A DNA stretch of 64,000 nt from Myxococcota bacterium. Lineage in GTDB: Bacteria; Myxococcota; UBA727; JAHDBA01. Below, one piece after another: positions 37,643 to 46,131 of this stretch. The position numbers and the translations under genes were made by a program. Every line of letters begins with the position of its first letter. Positions within the stretch are counted from its first letter, which is position 1. Under the pieces are notes generated by a model that had not been told where the DNA came from, did no database searches, and saw only the letters and a program-made list of their open reading frames with translations. The stretch covers positions 76,838 through 140,837 of the forward strand of contig JAHDBA010000001.1 in the NCBI GenBank assembly GCA_020630615.1, read 5' to 3'.

Positions 37643-38340
37643 CCACAGGGCCCAAAGAAGAAACGAGTGTTCAAGCGAATGCAAAGGTCAAAATAGCGAA
37701 GGTCAACTCTCAAAAAGATCAATCGAAAGTAGAGCCTGGGAAAGAAGCAAACCGTGCTCCAAGATTCGACGCTTTAAAGAACTTACAAAGAAGTAAGAAA
37801 AAGAGCCTCGGGTTGACGGAGAAGCTTCGTAAGGATTCCTCACACGAAGATGGTCTTAAAGTTATGATTGCAGAGTTGGATTCTCTTGAAAGCGAAGATT
37901 TCCCAAGTACGAATTTGGAAGTTTCGACCCAAGAAAATGAGCCTTCATTGAATGATTTTGGTATTGAGCAAGTTCTCTTTCAAGAAGCCAAAGACGCAAA
38001 GAAGCGAGGGCAAATCGGGCGTGCTCAAAAATTATTCTCAGATTATTTGAAACTCTACCCGAAAGGTCTGCATGTTGAAGATGCGCAGTTGGCAACCTTG
38101 AGCTTGGCGATTGATAAGCATCAATATGGGCGAGCATTGCGCCTTTTGAAAGAATACAAGAAAAAGGGTGGAAGCAAGAGCTTCAGGGCAAAACTCAACG
38201 AGGAGTCTATACGCTTACGTTTGAACGAAGGAGTTTGTGATTCAAAGGTGGCCAAAGAGGTCGCACAGCTCAACCCGGGTATTCGTGCTCGATACGAAAA
38301 CCTATTCATTAAATGTCGAGCTCGAAACACTCTGAACTAA
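37573..38340 (+). CDS. Coiled-coil/TPR-like protein, likely C-terminal part of the anti-sigma protein
   Basis: 255 residues. It begins with a coiled coil (HEAYEEEIQDLKLERDGLVS), then a polar Lys/Gln/Ser linker. From about residue 135 come TPR-like pairs (FQEAKDAKKRGQIGRAQKLF, SDYLKLYPKGLHVEDAQLAT). The end has CDSKVAKEVAQLNPG. Proteins following myxococcal ECF sigma genes often have head, membrane helix and an outside TPR tail in one chain. Here the tail has no signal sequence of its own, so it makes sense as the outer part of the preceding gene. The overlap is 70 bases in a different frame, with no ribosome site before the ATG. Confidence 0.6.
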   Translation: MHEAYEEEIQDLKLERDGLVSLLTTGPKEETSVQANAKVKIAKVNSQKDQSKVEPGKEANRAPRFDALKNLQRSKKKSLGLTEKLRKDSSHEDGLKVMIAELDSLESEDFPSTNLEVSTQENEPSLNDFGIEQVLFQEAKDAKKRGQIGRAQKLFSDYLKLYPKGLHVEDAQLATLSLAIDKHQYGRALRLLKEYKKKGGSKSFRAKLNEESIRLRLNEGVCDSKVAKEVAQLNPGIRARYENLFIKCRARNTLN

Positions 38341-38403
38341 AGTGCAGAGAGAAGGTATGGCGCTCTTTGTTCTCTGTTGTCAAAGCGATTTTCTTGCTCC
38401 CCG

Positions 38404-39279
38404 CTACTCTTGGCGCTTTTGATTCACATAGTCTTCCAATCGGATTCCTTGCCCGCTGCTCGACGGAGCAGTCGTGGCAGCCCCTGTATTTTGACGCTGC
38501 AGAGCTTGGGCTGGTGCGCGTGCGATATCTTCAACATGAGATTCTAACGCATCAAGATAGAGATTTGACCACCGCTTTTCTTGAAGGCGAACCATATGAT
38601 TCTTAAACCAAAGATGCGAGCCTTGCACGACAAGCCCCCCTCCAATAAGCCCTAAACCAACACCGATAAACTGCTCTTGAGTGACGTTGGGGAAAACCAA
38701 TCGCCCTGCGAGAAACCACGCTGTACCTGCGCCCCCGAGCAGCATTGATGTTATATTGAGCCCGGTTGCAATCTTGTATTCTGTACCTTTATCCAAATAG
38801 CCGGTCACAGGCCCCGAACGAACTTGCTGGCCATTTGCTAGGTTCGATGTGACATGAATCGACATCTCTCGAAAGGCGCCTGCCCCCCAGGCGCTTCCTG
38901 GGCCCATTTCGAAAGCAACACTGAGTGTATCGCCACCGGGGCTTTGGTTCTTGCCGGTGATGGTTTCCATCGTTTGGGCCGTGTAGTTTGAAACTTCTTT
39001 CTTCCAGAGGCGGCCTTGGGTCACTCGCGTTCCGGCATCGATGATTTGGACATCCTTCGGAGCATAGCCCACATTTTTTGTGCTGCCGACAGTCGCTACT
39101 TTACGAGACGCTTTGACCGGCTGCATTGATGTTGCGCACCCGCTAAGGACACTCAATGTTAGACCATAGAGGCAGAGCCTTTTTACCAGGCTTCCCCTGA
39201 CTGGAACATTCCTGCTAAATTTGTTGGGAATCAAAATCGTTTTCAAGTTTAAAGTTTTCATCACCCCAACAATAAGCAT
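38404..39279 (-). CDS. Lipoprotein with paired hydrophobic segments, unknown function
   Basis: 291 residues. An AAGG site precedes the ATG at 39279; another ATG is at 39261. The signal LCLYGLTLSVLSGC gives a clear lipobox after an unusually long basic N terminus. A mostly polar domain follows (about 55-165). Next come two Gly-rich hydrophobic segments (ITSMLLGGAGTAWFLAGRLV, FIGVGLGLIGGGLVVQG) like a membrane hairpin, then an amphipathic helix. Probably an envelope protein. It ends 63 bases from the convergent TPR-like gene. Confidence 0.75.
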   Translation of the reverse strand: MLIVGVMKTLNLKTILIPNKFSRNVPVRGSLVKRLCLYGLTLSVLSGCATSMQPVKASRKVATVGSTKNVGYAPKDVQIIDAGTRVTQGRLWKKEVSNYTAQTMETITGKNQSPGGDTLSVAFEMGPGSAWGAGAFREMSIHVTSNLANGQQVRSGPVTGYLDKGTEYKIATGLNITSMLLGGAGTAWFLAGRLVFPNVTQEQFIGVGLGLIGGGLVVQGSHLWFKNHMVRLQEKRWSNLYLDALESHVEDIARAPAQALQRQNTGAATTAPSSSGQGIRLEDYVNQKRQE

Positions 39280-39329
39280 GCTACCTTAGGGTACGCAAAT
39301 TATTGAGTGACTGAAATGTGAAGGCTAAG

Positions 39330-41042
39330 TTACCCTCGAAGTGCATCAACCACGATCTTAATGAACTTGCCCAAGCTCGGTTTGGCTTCAAACGAGGTTA
39401 GGGTTTTGGCCATGCTCGTCAGTGTTTTATGGTTAGGGAACCAAATCGGCTTCGGCGACATACGAAAAGGCGCTCTCACAATCGATTTGAGCGGGTGATC
39501 AAAGAAGAAACTGTTGTGAACAACACCGATACCGGACTGCACATCATCAAGAGTATGCTTCGGGTAAGCGCCCCAGGTCGTCGAAACCAGACCGTAAATT
39601 GTCCCGGGCCAGATATTCAGCCCAATACCGCCGTATTCAAGGCGTGCCAAAGCACGCTCGACATCGTCATGGTGTGCTCGTATCGTTTCAGGGTGCACCA
39701 GCATCGCACACGAGAGTGAGCCCCAAACTTTCTCATTGCAAAAGCGAACAGCATCACTCAAAAAATTATCAACCCGGTCGGAGTCAAGGGTCACTTCAGT
39801 GACGAGCCCACAAAAAGCTTCGTGTGTCAGGGCGTATTCATTCTCACGCACTTCATCAATCTGAATCATTGTCCATGGAACCACATCGTCATGGCGCTCT
39901 CCAAGCGCTTCGGCTTGAGGATAGTTGGACAAAAATGCATCGTAGCGTGACTGCGCACCCGGATAGTATGCCTTACGCTGGGGAGTATTTCGTAGTGCTT
40001 TTCGAAGTGCGTCTAAAAACGCTTGCCGTTGGGGCCAGCTCGCTTGCGTTACAATTGCTTTCACGGCGTTGCAATCAAAACTAGCATTGTGAGAAATCAT
40101 GCCCGCAACATGTTCGGCCTGAAATTCGATGTCTTTCTGACTCCATTCACCCGGGACAACAATCAAGGGTGTTACGGCACCCAGTTCTGAAGAAATAGGT
40201 TTTGTATTGATGGGGGTGCTGGCTGCTTTGTTTCGTTCTTGTTCTTCTGCATTGCTACCCCAGACAATCGCGTCATGGGTTGCAGCAGACCCAGTAATGT
40301 GGATCGCTTCAACTTGATCGTGCGCGCTGAGGTACTGACCCACTTCAATACCACCGTAGGCAACCTCCATGAAACCATATTCGATGAGTGTGGCGAATGC
40401 TTTTTCCACATAGGGACCGGTATAATCATTGACCGGGTTCATTTTCAGAAGGCACACAGAGTTGTGAAGGAGAAGTTGATCAAGAACATCTTGCGGGCCA
40501 ATGCATGAGATATTCCCAGCACCGAGAACGAGCGTGACTCGGCCATTGGGTTCTGAGTCTTGATGCTCGGGGTTTTTATAGATGAAGCCCTGTGTTGGGG
40601 CACGACCGGGTTGGATCCAAACTTCACCTTTGATACCTTGAAACATAAGACGGTCGTAAGTTGTATCTGGGAAGACTTGCGCCACGGTGTGCCCGGAGGC
40701 GTGATCGTACACTTTTGAAGGAGCTTTGACGCCATTGTATTGCAGTGACTCGATCATCAGCCGGAGACTTCGAGCAACTTGGTAGGGCCCAGCGAGCCAT
40801 TCTTCACCTTCACGCGGGTCTCCTTGATGGAAACCTTTTGCACGTGCCGAAGCCTCAGCCCATTCGGAGGCAACGTTTTGAAGATCCGAGACAACTCGCT
40901 CTAAAAGCTCAACCCGTTGTGCGGGATTGAGACGAGCCCATTTTCTTTTGTTTTCGTTCAATCGAGAAAGTTTTTGGTCCAAGTTTTCAAAGGACGTTGG
41001 CGCAATTTTAGAAGGAGCTTCAGGGAAGGATGGGCTTGGCAT
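39330..41042 (-). CDS. Aldehyde dehydrogenase superfamily protein
   Basis: 570 residues, longer than the common 480-500, with GAGG before the ATG. The ALDH chain is visible: VTLVLGAGNIS and LLLHNSVCLLKMNPVNDYTG (cofactor part), EAIHITGSAATHDAI (the GS motif), ISSELGAVTPLIVVPGEW (catalytic Glu in SSELG), and FDCNAVKAIV with the catalytic Cys. EAFCGLVTEV stands where EEIFGPV is expected. The C-terminal YGGIGLNIWPGTIYGLVSTT and an FFFDHPLKS tail are unusual. It may be a dehydrogenase or an acyl-CoA reductase. The substrate cannot be told, and no partner gene gives a clue. Confidence 0.85.
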   Translation of the reverse strand: MPSPSFPEAPSKIAPTSFENLDQKLSRLNENKRKWARLNPAQRVELLERVVSDLQNVASEWAEASARAKGFHQGDPREGEEWLAGPYQVARSLRLMIESLQYNGVKAPSKVYDHASGHTVAQVFPDTTYDRLMFQGIKGEVWIQPGRAPTQGFIYKNPEHQDSEPNGRVTLVLGAGNISCIGPQDVLDQLLLHNSVCLLKMNPVNDYTGPYVEKAFATLIEYGFMEVAYGGIEVGQYLSAHDQVEAIHITGSAATHDAIVWGSNAEEQERNKAASTPINTKPISSELGAVTPLIVVPGEWSQKDIEFQAEHVAGMISHNASFDCNAVKAIVTQASWPQRQAFLDALRKALRNTPQRKAYYPGAQSRYDAFLSNYPQAEALGERHDDVVPWTMIQIDEVRENEYALTHEAFCGLVTEVTLDSDRVDNFLSDAVRFCNEKVWGSLSCAMLVHPETIRAHHDDVERALARLEYGGIGLNIWPGTIYGLVSTTWGAYPKHTLDDVQSGIGVVHNSFFFDHPLKSIVRAPFRMSPKPIWFPNHKTLTSMAKTLTSFEAKPSLGKFIKIVVDALRG

Positions 41043-41368
41043 TTCAACCTCGACAAATGAAAGTGAAGGACGACAACTCTACGCTATAAGCTTTAGAGAG
41101 CTTGTTTGAAGGGGTCAAGTTAAGACACCTTGGCACGTGTAGAAAGTTGTCGAAAAAATTAGTGGATATTCAAAAGGAAAGTTCAGCACGCTTTGATGCT
41201 CTGCAATGCATGGAATGGCGGAGTATTTGATGGACAAATTAAGATCCAATTTGAGCACAAACTTGCTAGCAGGTAAGAGCATTGATGCGAGTCGGCGATG
41301 CAATAGCGAGGAAGGTCTGTGTGCAAGCAATATCCCCCAACTTAGAAGCTCCGAGTGACAAGGATTTG
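41043..41368. other. Intergenic region between the divergent ALDH and S9 peptidase genes
   Basis: 326 bases with no gene I can support. It includes the ribosome site of the ALDH gene on the minus strand and AAGGA before the peptidase start. No promoter pair, repeat or hairpin stood out. Confidence 0.5.
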
Positions 41369-43720
41369 ATGGGCTCTCGAGTCCCGCAAATATTACTTTT
41401 AGCAGCGATGCTTTGTTTTTTAGCTTGCACGTCGAAAAGAGCGCAGTCGAACACGAAGAGTGCTTTAAAGTCGGTAGGCCAGCAACCCAAATCAGGAGTA
41501 AGCATGACGAAGGGCCAACTCAGTTTAGATGAAGCACTTGGCGGGCGATTTTTTGCGAGTCCAAAACTCAATCACGTACGCTTTAATCATGACGAAAGTG
41601 TGATGACCTACTTAGCGCCACTTTCGGATGAAGACCCGCGACAAGCCTTATGGGCCTTCGTGTTCGTGGAAGGTGAAAATCAAGGTCTGCCGATTCCAAT
41701 CGTGTTGGTGAATCCGGAGCAACTTGCATCGGGGGAAGAGTCCTTAAGTGAAGCAGAGCGGATGCAGCGTGAACGCAAACGAGTTCATGTTCAGGGGATC
41801 TACAATTACCAATGGTGCGGTGACTCGAACGATACATTGTTGATTCAGTATTCGGGTGATTTTTACCATGTCACTTTGCGGGAGCTGAAAAAAGCCAAGT
41901 CCCTCAAAGAATATGTGCCCCATGTGCGTCACATCGCGAACCAATTGAAGCCCGCATTAAATCTCCAGTGTTCACCCGATGCTCAAAAAGCTGCCTTTGT
42001 CCATAACAATAATTTGGTTGTGATGTCTTTAACAGAAAAGAATGACACAAGGATTGTTGCACAAAGTCAGTCTCCTGAGGTTTCCTATGGTTTGGCTGAA
42101 TTTGTGGCTCAAGAAGAAATGGGTCGTTACAAAGGATTTTGGTGGTCTCCTGACTCGACTCGAATTTTAGTCTCCCGCGTTGATGAATCGAAAGTGCCGC
42201 TCAAAACGCGTGCGATGATTTACGCGGATGCAACCAAGATGATTGAGCAACGCTATCCTTCAGCGGGTTCCCCAAATGCGAACGTCCAAATGCATCTTGT
42301 TGATTTAAGGCAAAGAGGGAAGCTTTCGAAAACAATAGCGCTCGAGGACGAATACCTTCTTCGCGCGGGGTGGCGCGATGCCGAAACGCCATGGCTGCAA
42401 ACTCAAAACCGGAATCAAACGCGTGTTCGACTCAAGACAATCGACCTCGGCAGAGCGACCACGTACACAATTTTCGAAGACCGAGATGATGCTTGGATCG
42501 ATGCGCACAACGACTTTGCATGGGTTGGCATGGATAGTTTTGTTTGGCCTGACGAGAAAGACGGTTATCGACGAATACGTTTGCATCAAATGAATAATGC
42601 AAGGACCAAAGTTGTTAAAAGCCGAGTCATTAGCCCTGACACTCGACACATCGAATCTGTTGTAGCCCATGATAGAGAGAACAAGGTTTTATATGGGGTT
42701 GCAGTTACAGAAGGTGGGCAAGGGCGTCAGCTTTTGCGGATCGCGTATTCAACTCCTGATTTGAAGGTTAAGACTCTAAGTGCACAAGAGGGCTGGATTG
42801 ATGTGCAGGCCTCTAAAAAAGGGCGCGCGTTTGTGTTGCATCGTTCATCGTTACTGAACCCACCTCTTGAAAGTGTTATTGAGGGTGACGGTGGTATTCT
42901 TTTTGAAATACCGAAGCAAAAGACGAGTGAATGGTCTGAAATTCAGAAAGCACAAATCGAGCGCATCGAAATCAAAGCCGACGATGGGACACCTTTAAGA
43001 GGTCTTCTCTACAAACCTCAAATTCAGCGCGGTGCAAAATCACCGATTCTTGTGTATGTGTACGGTGGCCCTCATGCACAGGTTGCACGCAATGCGTGGC
43101 ATCGAATGCAGCCGCTGTGGACCTATCTAACACAACAAGGTTACGGCGTATTTATGTTGGACAATCGAGGATCGGCGGGTCGAGACCGGAAGTTTACCCG
43201 CTCGATCAAATATGGCTTTGGTGATGTTGAGGTGCGAGATCAACTTCAAGGAGTTCAATGGCTCCAGTCACAGGATTGGGTTGACGACAATCGGATCGGT
43301 GTTTTCGGGTGGAGCTACGGTGGTTACTTGACGTCTGCCTTGATGTTGAATGAAGAGACACCCTTTGCTGCAGGTGTTGCAGTGGCACCGGTAACCGATT
43401 GGAAGCTCTACGACACCCACTATACCGAGCGCTACATGGGTAACCCAAGTGAGAGAGCAAAAATCTACGCTGCAAGCAACCTTGTGGGCCGAGCTTCACG
43501 ATTGAATAAACCTCTCTTTTTGATTCATGGTATGGCGGATGACAATGTGCTTTTTGAACATACCCTAAAGTTAACCTATGCTTTACAAGAGGCACAAAAG
43601 CCATTCGATTTTATGGCATACCCTGGTCGTGCCCACGGCTTGCGAGGTGAAAACACGCACAAACATGTCTTTAACTCAATCGTAAACTTTCTGAATCGGC
43701 ATCTCCTCGAATCGAATTAG
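41369..43720 (+). CDS. S9-family prolyl peptidase lipoprotein (DPP-IV type)
   Basis: 783 residues from the ATG at 41369, which has AAGGA before it. The signal ends LCFLAC, a lipobox. The N-terminal half is the beta-propeller of DPP-IV-like enzymes: GFWWSPDSTRILVSRVDESK, the EEMGRYKGFWW region, and VEFVAQEEM-like FVAQEEM, which holds the paired Glu that bind the substrate's N terminus. The C-terminal alpha/beta hydrolase has the nucleophile in GVFGWSYGGY, Asp in HGMADDNVLFEH and His in YPGRAHGLRG. It should remove X-Pro or X-Ala dipeptides from peptides outside the cell membrane. The next gene begins 13 bases downstream and is likely co-transcribed. Confidence 0.93.
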   Translation: MGSRVPQILLLAAMLCFLACTSKRAQSNTKSALKSVGQQPKSGVSMTKGQLSLDEALGGRFFASPKLNHVRFNHDESVMTYLAPLSDEDPRQALWAFVFVEGENQGLPIPIVLVNPEQLASGEESLSEAERMQRERKRVHVQGIYNYQWCGDSNDTLLIQYSGDFYHVTLRELKKAKSLKEYVPHVRHIANQLKPALNLQCSPDAQKAAFVHNNNLVVMSLTEKNDTRIVAQSQSPEVSYGLAEFVAQEEMGRYKGFWWSPDSTRILVSRVDESKVPLKTRAMIYADATKMIEQRYPSAGSPNANVQMHLVDLRQRGKLSKTIALEDEYLLRAGWRDAETPWLQTQNRNQTRVRLKTIDLGRATTYTIFEDRDDAWIDAHNDFAWVGMDSFVWPDEKDGYRRIRLHQMNNARTKVVKSRVISPDTRHIESVVAHDRENKVLYGVAVTEGGQGRQLLRIAYSTPDLKVKTLSAQEGWIDVQASKKGRAFVLHRSSLLNPPLESVIEGDGGILFEIPKQKTSEWSEIQKAQIERIEIKADDGTPLRGLLYKPQIQRGAKSPILVYVYGGPHAQVARNAWHRMQPLWTYLTQQGYGVFMLDNRGSAGRDRKFTRSIKYGFGDVEVRDQLQGVQWLQSQDWVDDNRIGVFGWSYGGYLTSALMLNEETPFAAGVAVAPVTDWKLYDTHYTERYMGNPSERAKIYAASNLVGRASRLNKPLFLIHGMADDNVLFEHTLKLTYALQEAQKPFDFMAYPGRAHGLRGENTHKHVFNSIVNFLNRHLLESN

Positions 43721-43733
43721 GGGAGACTCTGCA

Positions 43734-44384
43734 ATGCGTGTTGTGCTTTACGATGATACCTGTCGCCAAGAGTTTTCTCTTGGCCCTCTGAGATTGGGGC
43801 TTACGCATTCGTGGATTTGGGGTGCAAGTCTTTTTAAGTCATTGGGGCGCGTCGATCGTTATGCAGGTGTCAAAACTTGGGCAGAAGCTTTCGACTTTTT
43901 GAAAGAGTGTGGTCAAAACTCTACCATCTCTTCACTTGAATATTGGGGACATGGCAAATGGGGTGAGGTTCGAGTTGGTTGTGAACGGCTTCGTATTTCA
44001 TCCTTTGAAGAGAGCCACCCTCACTATAATGGTCTCTTAGCACTGCAGAGATGTTTAAGCGCTGAGAGTACACTTTGGTTTCGAACCTGCGAAACCTTTG
44101 GTGGGGACTTGGGACATGCATTTGCACAGCGAGCGGCAGATTTTTTCAATTGCCGTGTTGCTGGTCATACCCATATTATCGGCCCAGTTCAGAGTGGTTT
44201 TTGTATGTTGGAGCCAGGTCAAGAACCCTATTGGCATCGTGAGCAAGGTATCTGTGAGGGCACCGCGAAAAGCCCTCAAAAAGCATTATGGTCAACGTTT
44301 CGAGAGCCAATGACCTTGACGTGTTTAGGAAAGCTACCGCAAGACAAGTGGGAGCGTGAACGTTCAAAGCAAAGCGTAGCTTGA
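43734..44384 (+). CDS. Unknown protein with a caspase-like His/Cys pair
   Basis: 216 residues, ribosome site GGGGAG. There is no signal peptide. His73 lies in SSLEYWGHGKWGEVRVG and Cys119 in STLWFRTCETFGGDLGHAFA, after hydrophobic strands. This spacing and the H-G/C-x-x-x-G context resemble caspase-fold proteins (CHAT, C14, DUF4347), where the first gives the catalytic His and the second the Cys. The rest (VAGHTHIIGPVQSG) also fits such a fold. The identity is inferred from motif layout only. It follows the S9 peptidase closely. Confidence 0.6.
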   Translation: MRVVLYDDTCRQEFSLGPLRLGLTHSWIWGASLFKSLGRVDRYAGVKTWAEAFDFLKECGQNSTISSLEYWGHGKWGEVRVGCERLRISSFEESHPHYNGLLALQRCLSAESTLWFRTCETFGGDLGHAFAQRAADFFNCRVAGHTHIIGPVQSGFCMLEPGQEPYWHREQGICEGTAKSPQKALWSTFREPMTLTCLGKLPQDKWERERSKQSVA

Positions 44385-44415
44385 GATAGCGCTGGTACGT
44401 GTCTTGAGTACGCAT

Positions 44416-44439
44416 GAAAAAACCAGGCGATTTGCCTGG
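44416..44439 (-). terminator. Intrinsic terminator of the FKBP gene
   Basis: On the minus strand CCAGGC and GCCTGG pair around a five-base loop, followed by TTTTTT, 29 bases after the stop at 44468. Confidence 0.8.
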
Positions 44440-44467
44440 CCTTATCGACTATTAAAAGAGCAAATTT

Positions 44468-45421
44468 TTATTTTAGGATATCCAAGAGATCGATATCAAA
44501 GACAAGGGTTCCAGCCGGAGCACCTGGGCGAGAAGGCGTATCGCCGTACGCCAAGTCACCAGGAATCCAAAAGCGGTAGCTGGAGCCAATCGACATGAGT
44601 TGAACACCTTCGGTCCAGCCTGGGATGACACGGTCCAAACCAAACTCGGCAGGAACACCACGTTTTTTGGAGTTATCAAAGTTCTTACCGTCTTTTGTCC
44701 AACCGGAATAATTCACTTTCACTTTATCGCTCGCTTTGGGCTTTGCACCACTACCTTCTTTCAGGACAATGTATTTCAGGCCTGAAGGTGTTGTTTTGGC
44801 GTTTGAGGGTGCTTTCGCGACATCTTTCGGTGCAGGAAGTGGCTTATCAATATAGATGAGTTCCACATCAAAAACCAGGTCACCGGCAGGTGCGCCAGGT
44901 CGCTTTGGTTTTTCGCCATAGGCGAGGTCGGCTGGGATCCAGAAGCGGCGTTTTTCACCTTCAACCATCAGTTGGACACCTTCTGTCCACCCTTTGATGA
45001 CACCACGAAGCGGAAAGCTTGCCGGGCGTTTGCGTTTATAACTTGAGTCAAAGTTTTTCCCTTTGAGGTCCCACCCAGAATAATGAACAACAACAGTGTC
45101 ATCAGCAGTCGGCTTAACCTTACCTGTTCCCGTTATCAGAACACGTGATTTCAAACCGGACACACTCGCGTCTGCTGGTGGTGTCAAAAGGTCATCCGGT
45201 GCAGGCATACCTTTCTTTGCTGTAGGTTTTGCGCTTGCCGTCTTTGTATCCTTTTTTGAGTCTGTACTTGCAGTCGTGTCGCTCTCTTTCGCTTGAGTTT
45301 CTTTCTCGTTTTGTGTTGCGCTTTTTGTTTCGCCTGTTTCCGTTTTCTGGGGTTGGTTGCATGCTGCACCCAATGTTGCCATGGTTAGACAGGTCAGTGC
45401 GCTTAAAATCATTTTTTGCAT
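44468..45421 (-). CDS. Double-domain FKBP-type peptidyl-prolyl isomerase lipoprotein
   Basis: 317 residues from the ATG at 45421 with GGAG nine bases before it. The signal ends ATLGAAC (lipobox), followed by a Thr/Lys/Ser linker (about 25-75). Two tandem FKBP domains follow, with about half of their residues alike: the first about 95-200 (VVVHYSGWDLKGKNFDSSYK, VIKGWTEGVQLMVEGEKRRF, AYGEKPKRPGAPAGDLVFDV) and the second about 215-317 (VKVNYSGWTKDGKNFDNSKK, VIPGWTEGVQLMSIG, AYGDTPSRPGAPAGTLVFDI). Both keep the aromatic and Asp residues of the active pocket, so both should be catalytic. It should help fold envelope proteins. A tandem pair on one lipoprotein suggests internal duplication. Confidence 0.94.
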   Translation of the reverse strand: MQKMILSALTCLTMATLGAACNQPQKTETGETKSATQNEKETQAKESDTTASTDSKKDTKTASAKPTAKKGMPAPDDLLTPPADASVSGLKSRVLITGTGKVKPTADDTVVVHYSGWDLKGKNFDSSYKRKRPASFPLRGVIKGWTEGVQLMVEGEKRRFWIPADLAYGEKPKRPGAPAGDLVFDVELIYIDKPLPAPKDVAKAPSNAKTTPSGLKYIVLKEGSGAKPKASDKVKVNYSGWTKDGKNFDNSKKRGVPAEFGLDRVIPGWTEGVQLMSIGSSYRFWIPGDLAYGDTPSRPGAPAGTLVFDIDLLDILK

Positions 45422-45542
45422 AATGTGGGTCTCCTTAGAGTCCACACTGCCGATGCGACTGAAAAGGTCCAGTGGGCGTTTCATAGAGACTTTAGCGCAC
45501 CTTATTAAAAGTGCTTCAGAACGATACGACTCGAGACGCTTT

Positions 45543-45572
45543 TTGATAGTGGTTTAGCGCTTCGTCTATCCT
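45543..45572 (+). promoter_or_regulatory. Candidate sigma-70 promoter
   Basis: TTGATA and TATCCT are 18 bases apart, five and four of six consensus matches, 37 bases before the gene at 45609. Confidence 0.4.
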
Positions 45573-45608
45573 TTAGGTGTAAGATCTCAATGATCACCTG
45601 GAGGACTT

Positions 45609-46010
45609 ATGTCATCGGATTGGGCTTTACGCGTGAATACACTGGTCGGCGCCGTGATCGGCTGCGTCAATTTTAATGCAGAGAAAAATACCGCTGAGTT
45701 GCAACGCCCTGATATTCTTCAAAATGCATTTTTAAAAGCAATTGATGGCGAGGGCGAAGAAATCGCTCAGTATATATTAAACGAAGTGACAGGTATTCTT
45801 GTGATGACCGGTTTTAAAGACGTTGCACAAGAAGTGGTTGATGTCATTATTAAGGCCTATGAAAAGCGTGATATTGCGAAAAGTGAAGCGGGTGCCAGCA
45901 GCGCAAAAGCCTTTGATAAAATGCAAGGGCGTGGTGGGTTAAAAGCACCGACTTTAGATGAAAAGAAAAAGAGTGAGACAACATTCATACCGCCGATTCG
46001 ACGTGTGTGA
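45609..46010 (+). CDS. Small cytoplasmic protein, unknown function
   Basis: 133 residues with a very good GGAGG ribosome site. It is a helical first part (DWALRVNTLVGAVIGCVNFN, PDILQNAFLKAIDGEGEEIA), then a hydrophobic amphipathic centre (ILNEVTGILVMTGFKDVAQE). The tail is polar and basic, ending FIPPIRRV. There is no signal peptide. It is followed by a perfect 16-bp palindrome and, 121 bases later, by the large gene at 46132, with which it may act. Confidence 0.7.
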   Translation: MSSDWALRVNTLVGAVIGCVNFNAEKNTAELQRPDILQNAFLKAIDGEGEEIAQYILNEVTGILVMTGFKDVAQEVVDVIIKAYEKRDIAKSEAGASSAKAFDKMQGRGGLKAPTLDEKKKSETTFIPPIRRV

Positions 46011-46012
46011 GA

Positions 46013-46028
46013 GTGCGACATGTCGCAC
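46013..46028. repeat. Perfect 16-bp palindrome
   Basis: GTGCGACATGTCGCAC is its own reverse complement and begins two bases after the stop of the upstream gene. With no loop and no T-run it does not look like a terminator. It may be a dimer binding site for control of the gene at 46132. Confidence 0.5.
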
Positions 46029-46131
46029 AGTGAACCGACGGAGCTATTTGTGTATGTCGGATCACACACCACAATATTTCAATCTTTGGGCGATAATATA
46101 AACACGTTAAAGATAAAATGAAGGAGAAACT

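Noticed and set aside
41206-41358. 50-codon frame in the ALDH/S9 intergenic region
   Set aside because: No ribosome site, no recognisable motif, and ordinary intergenic composition.
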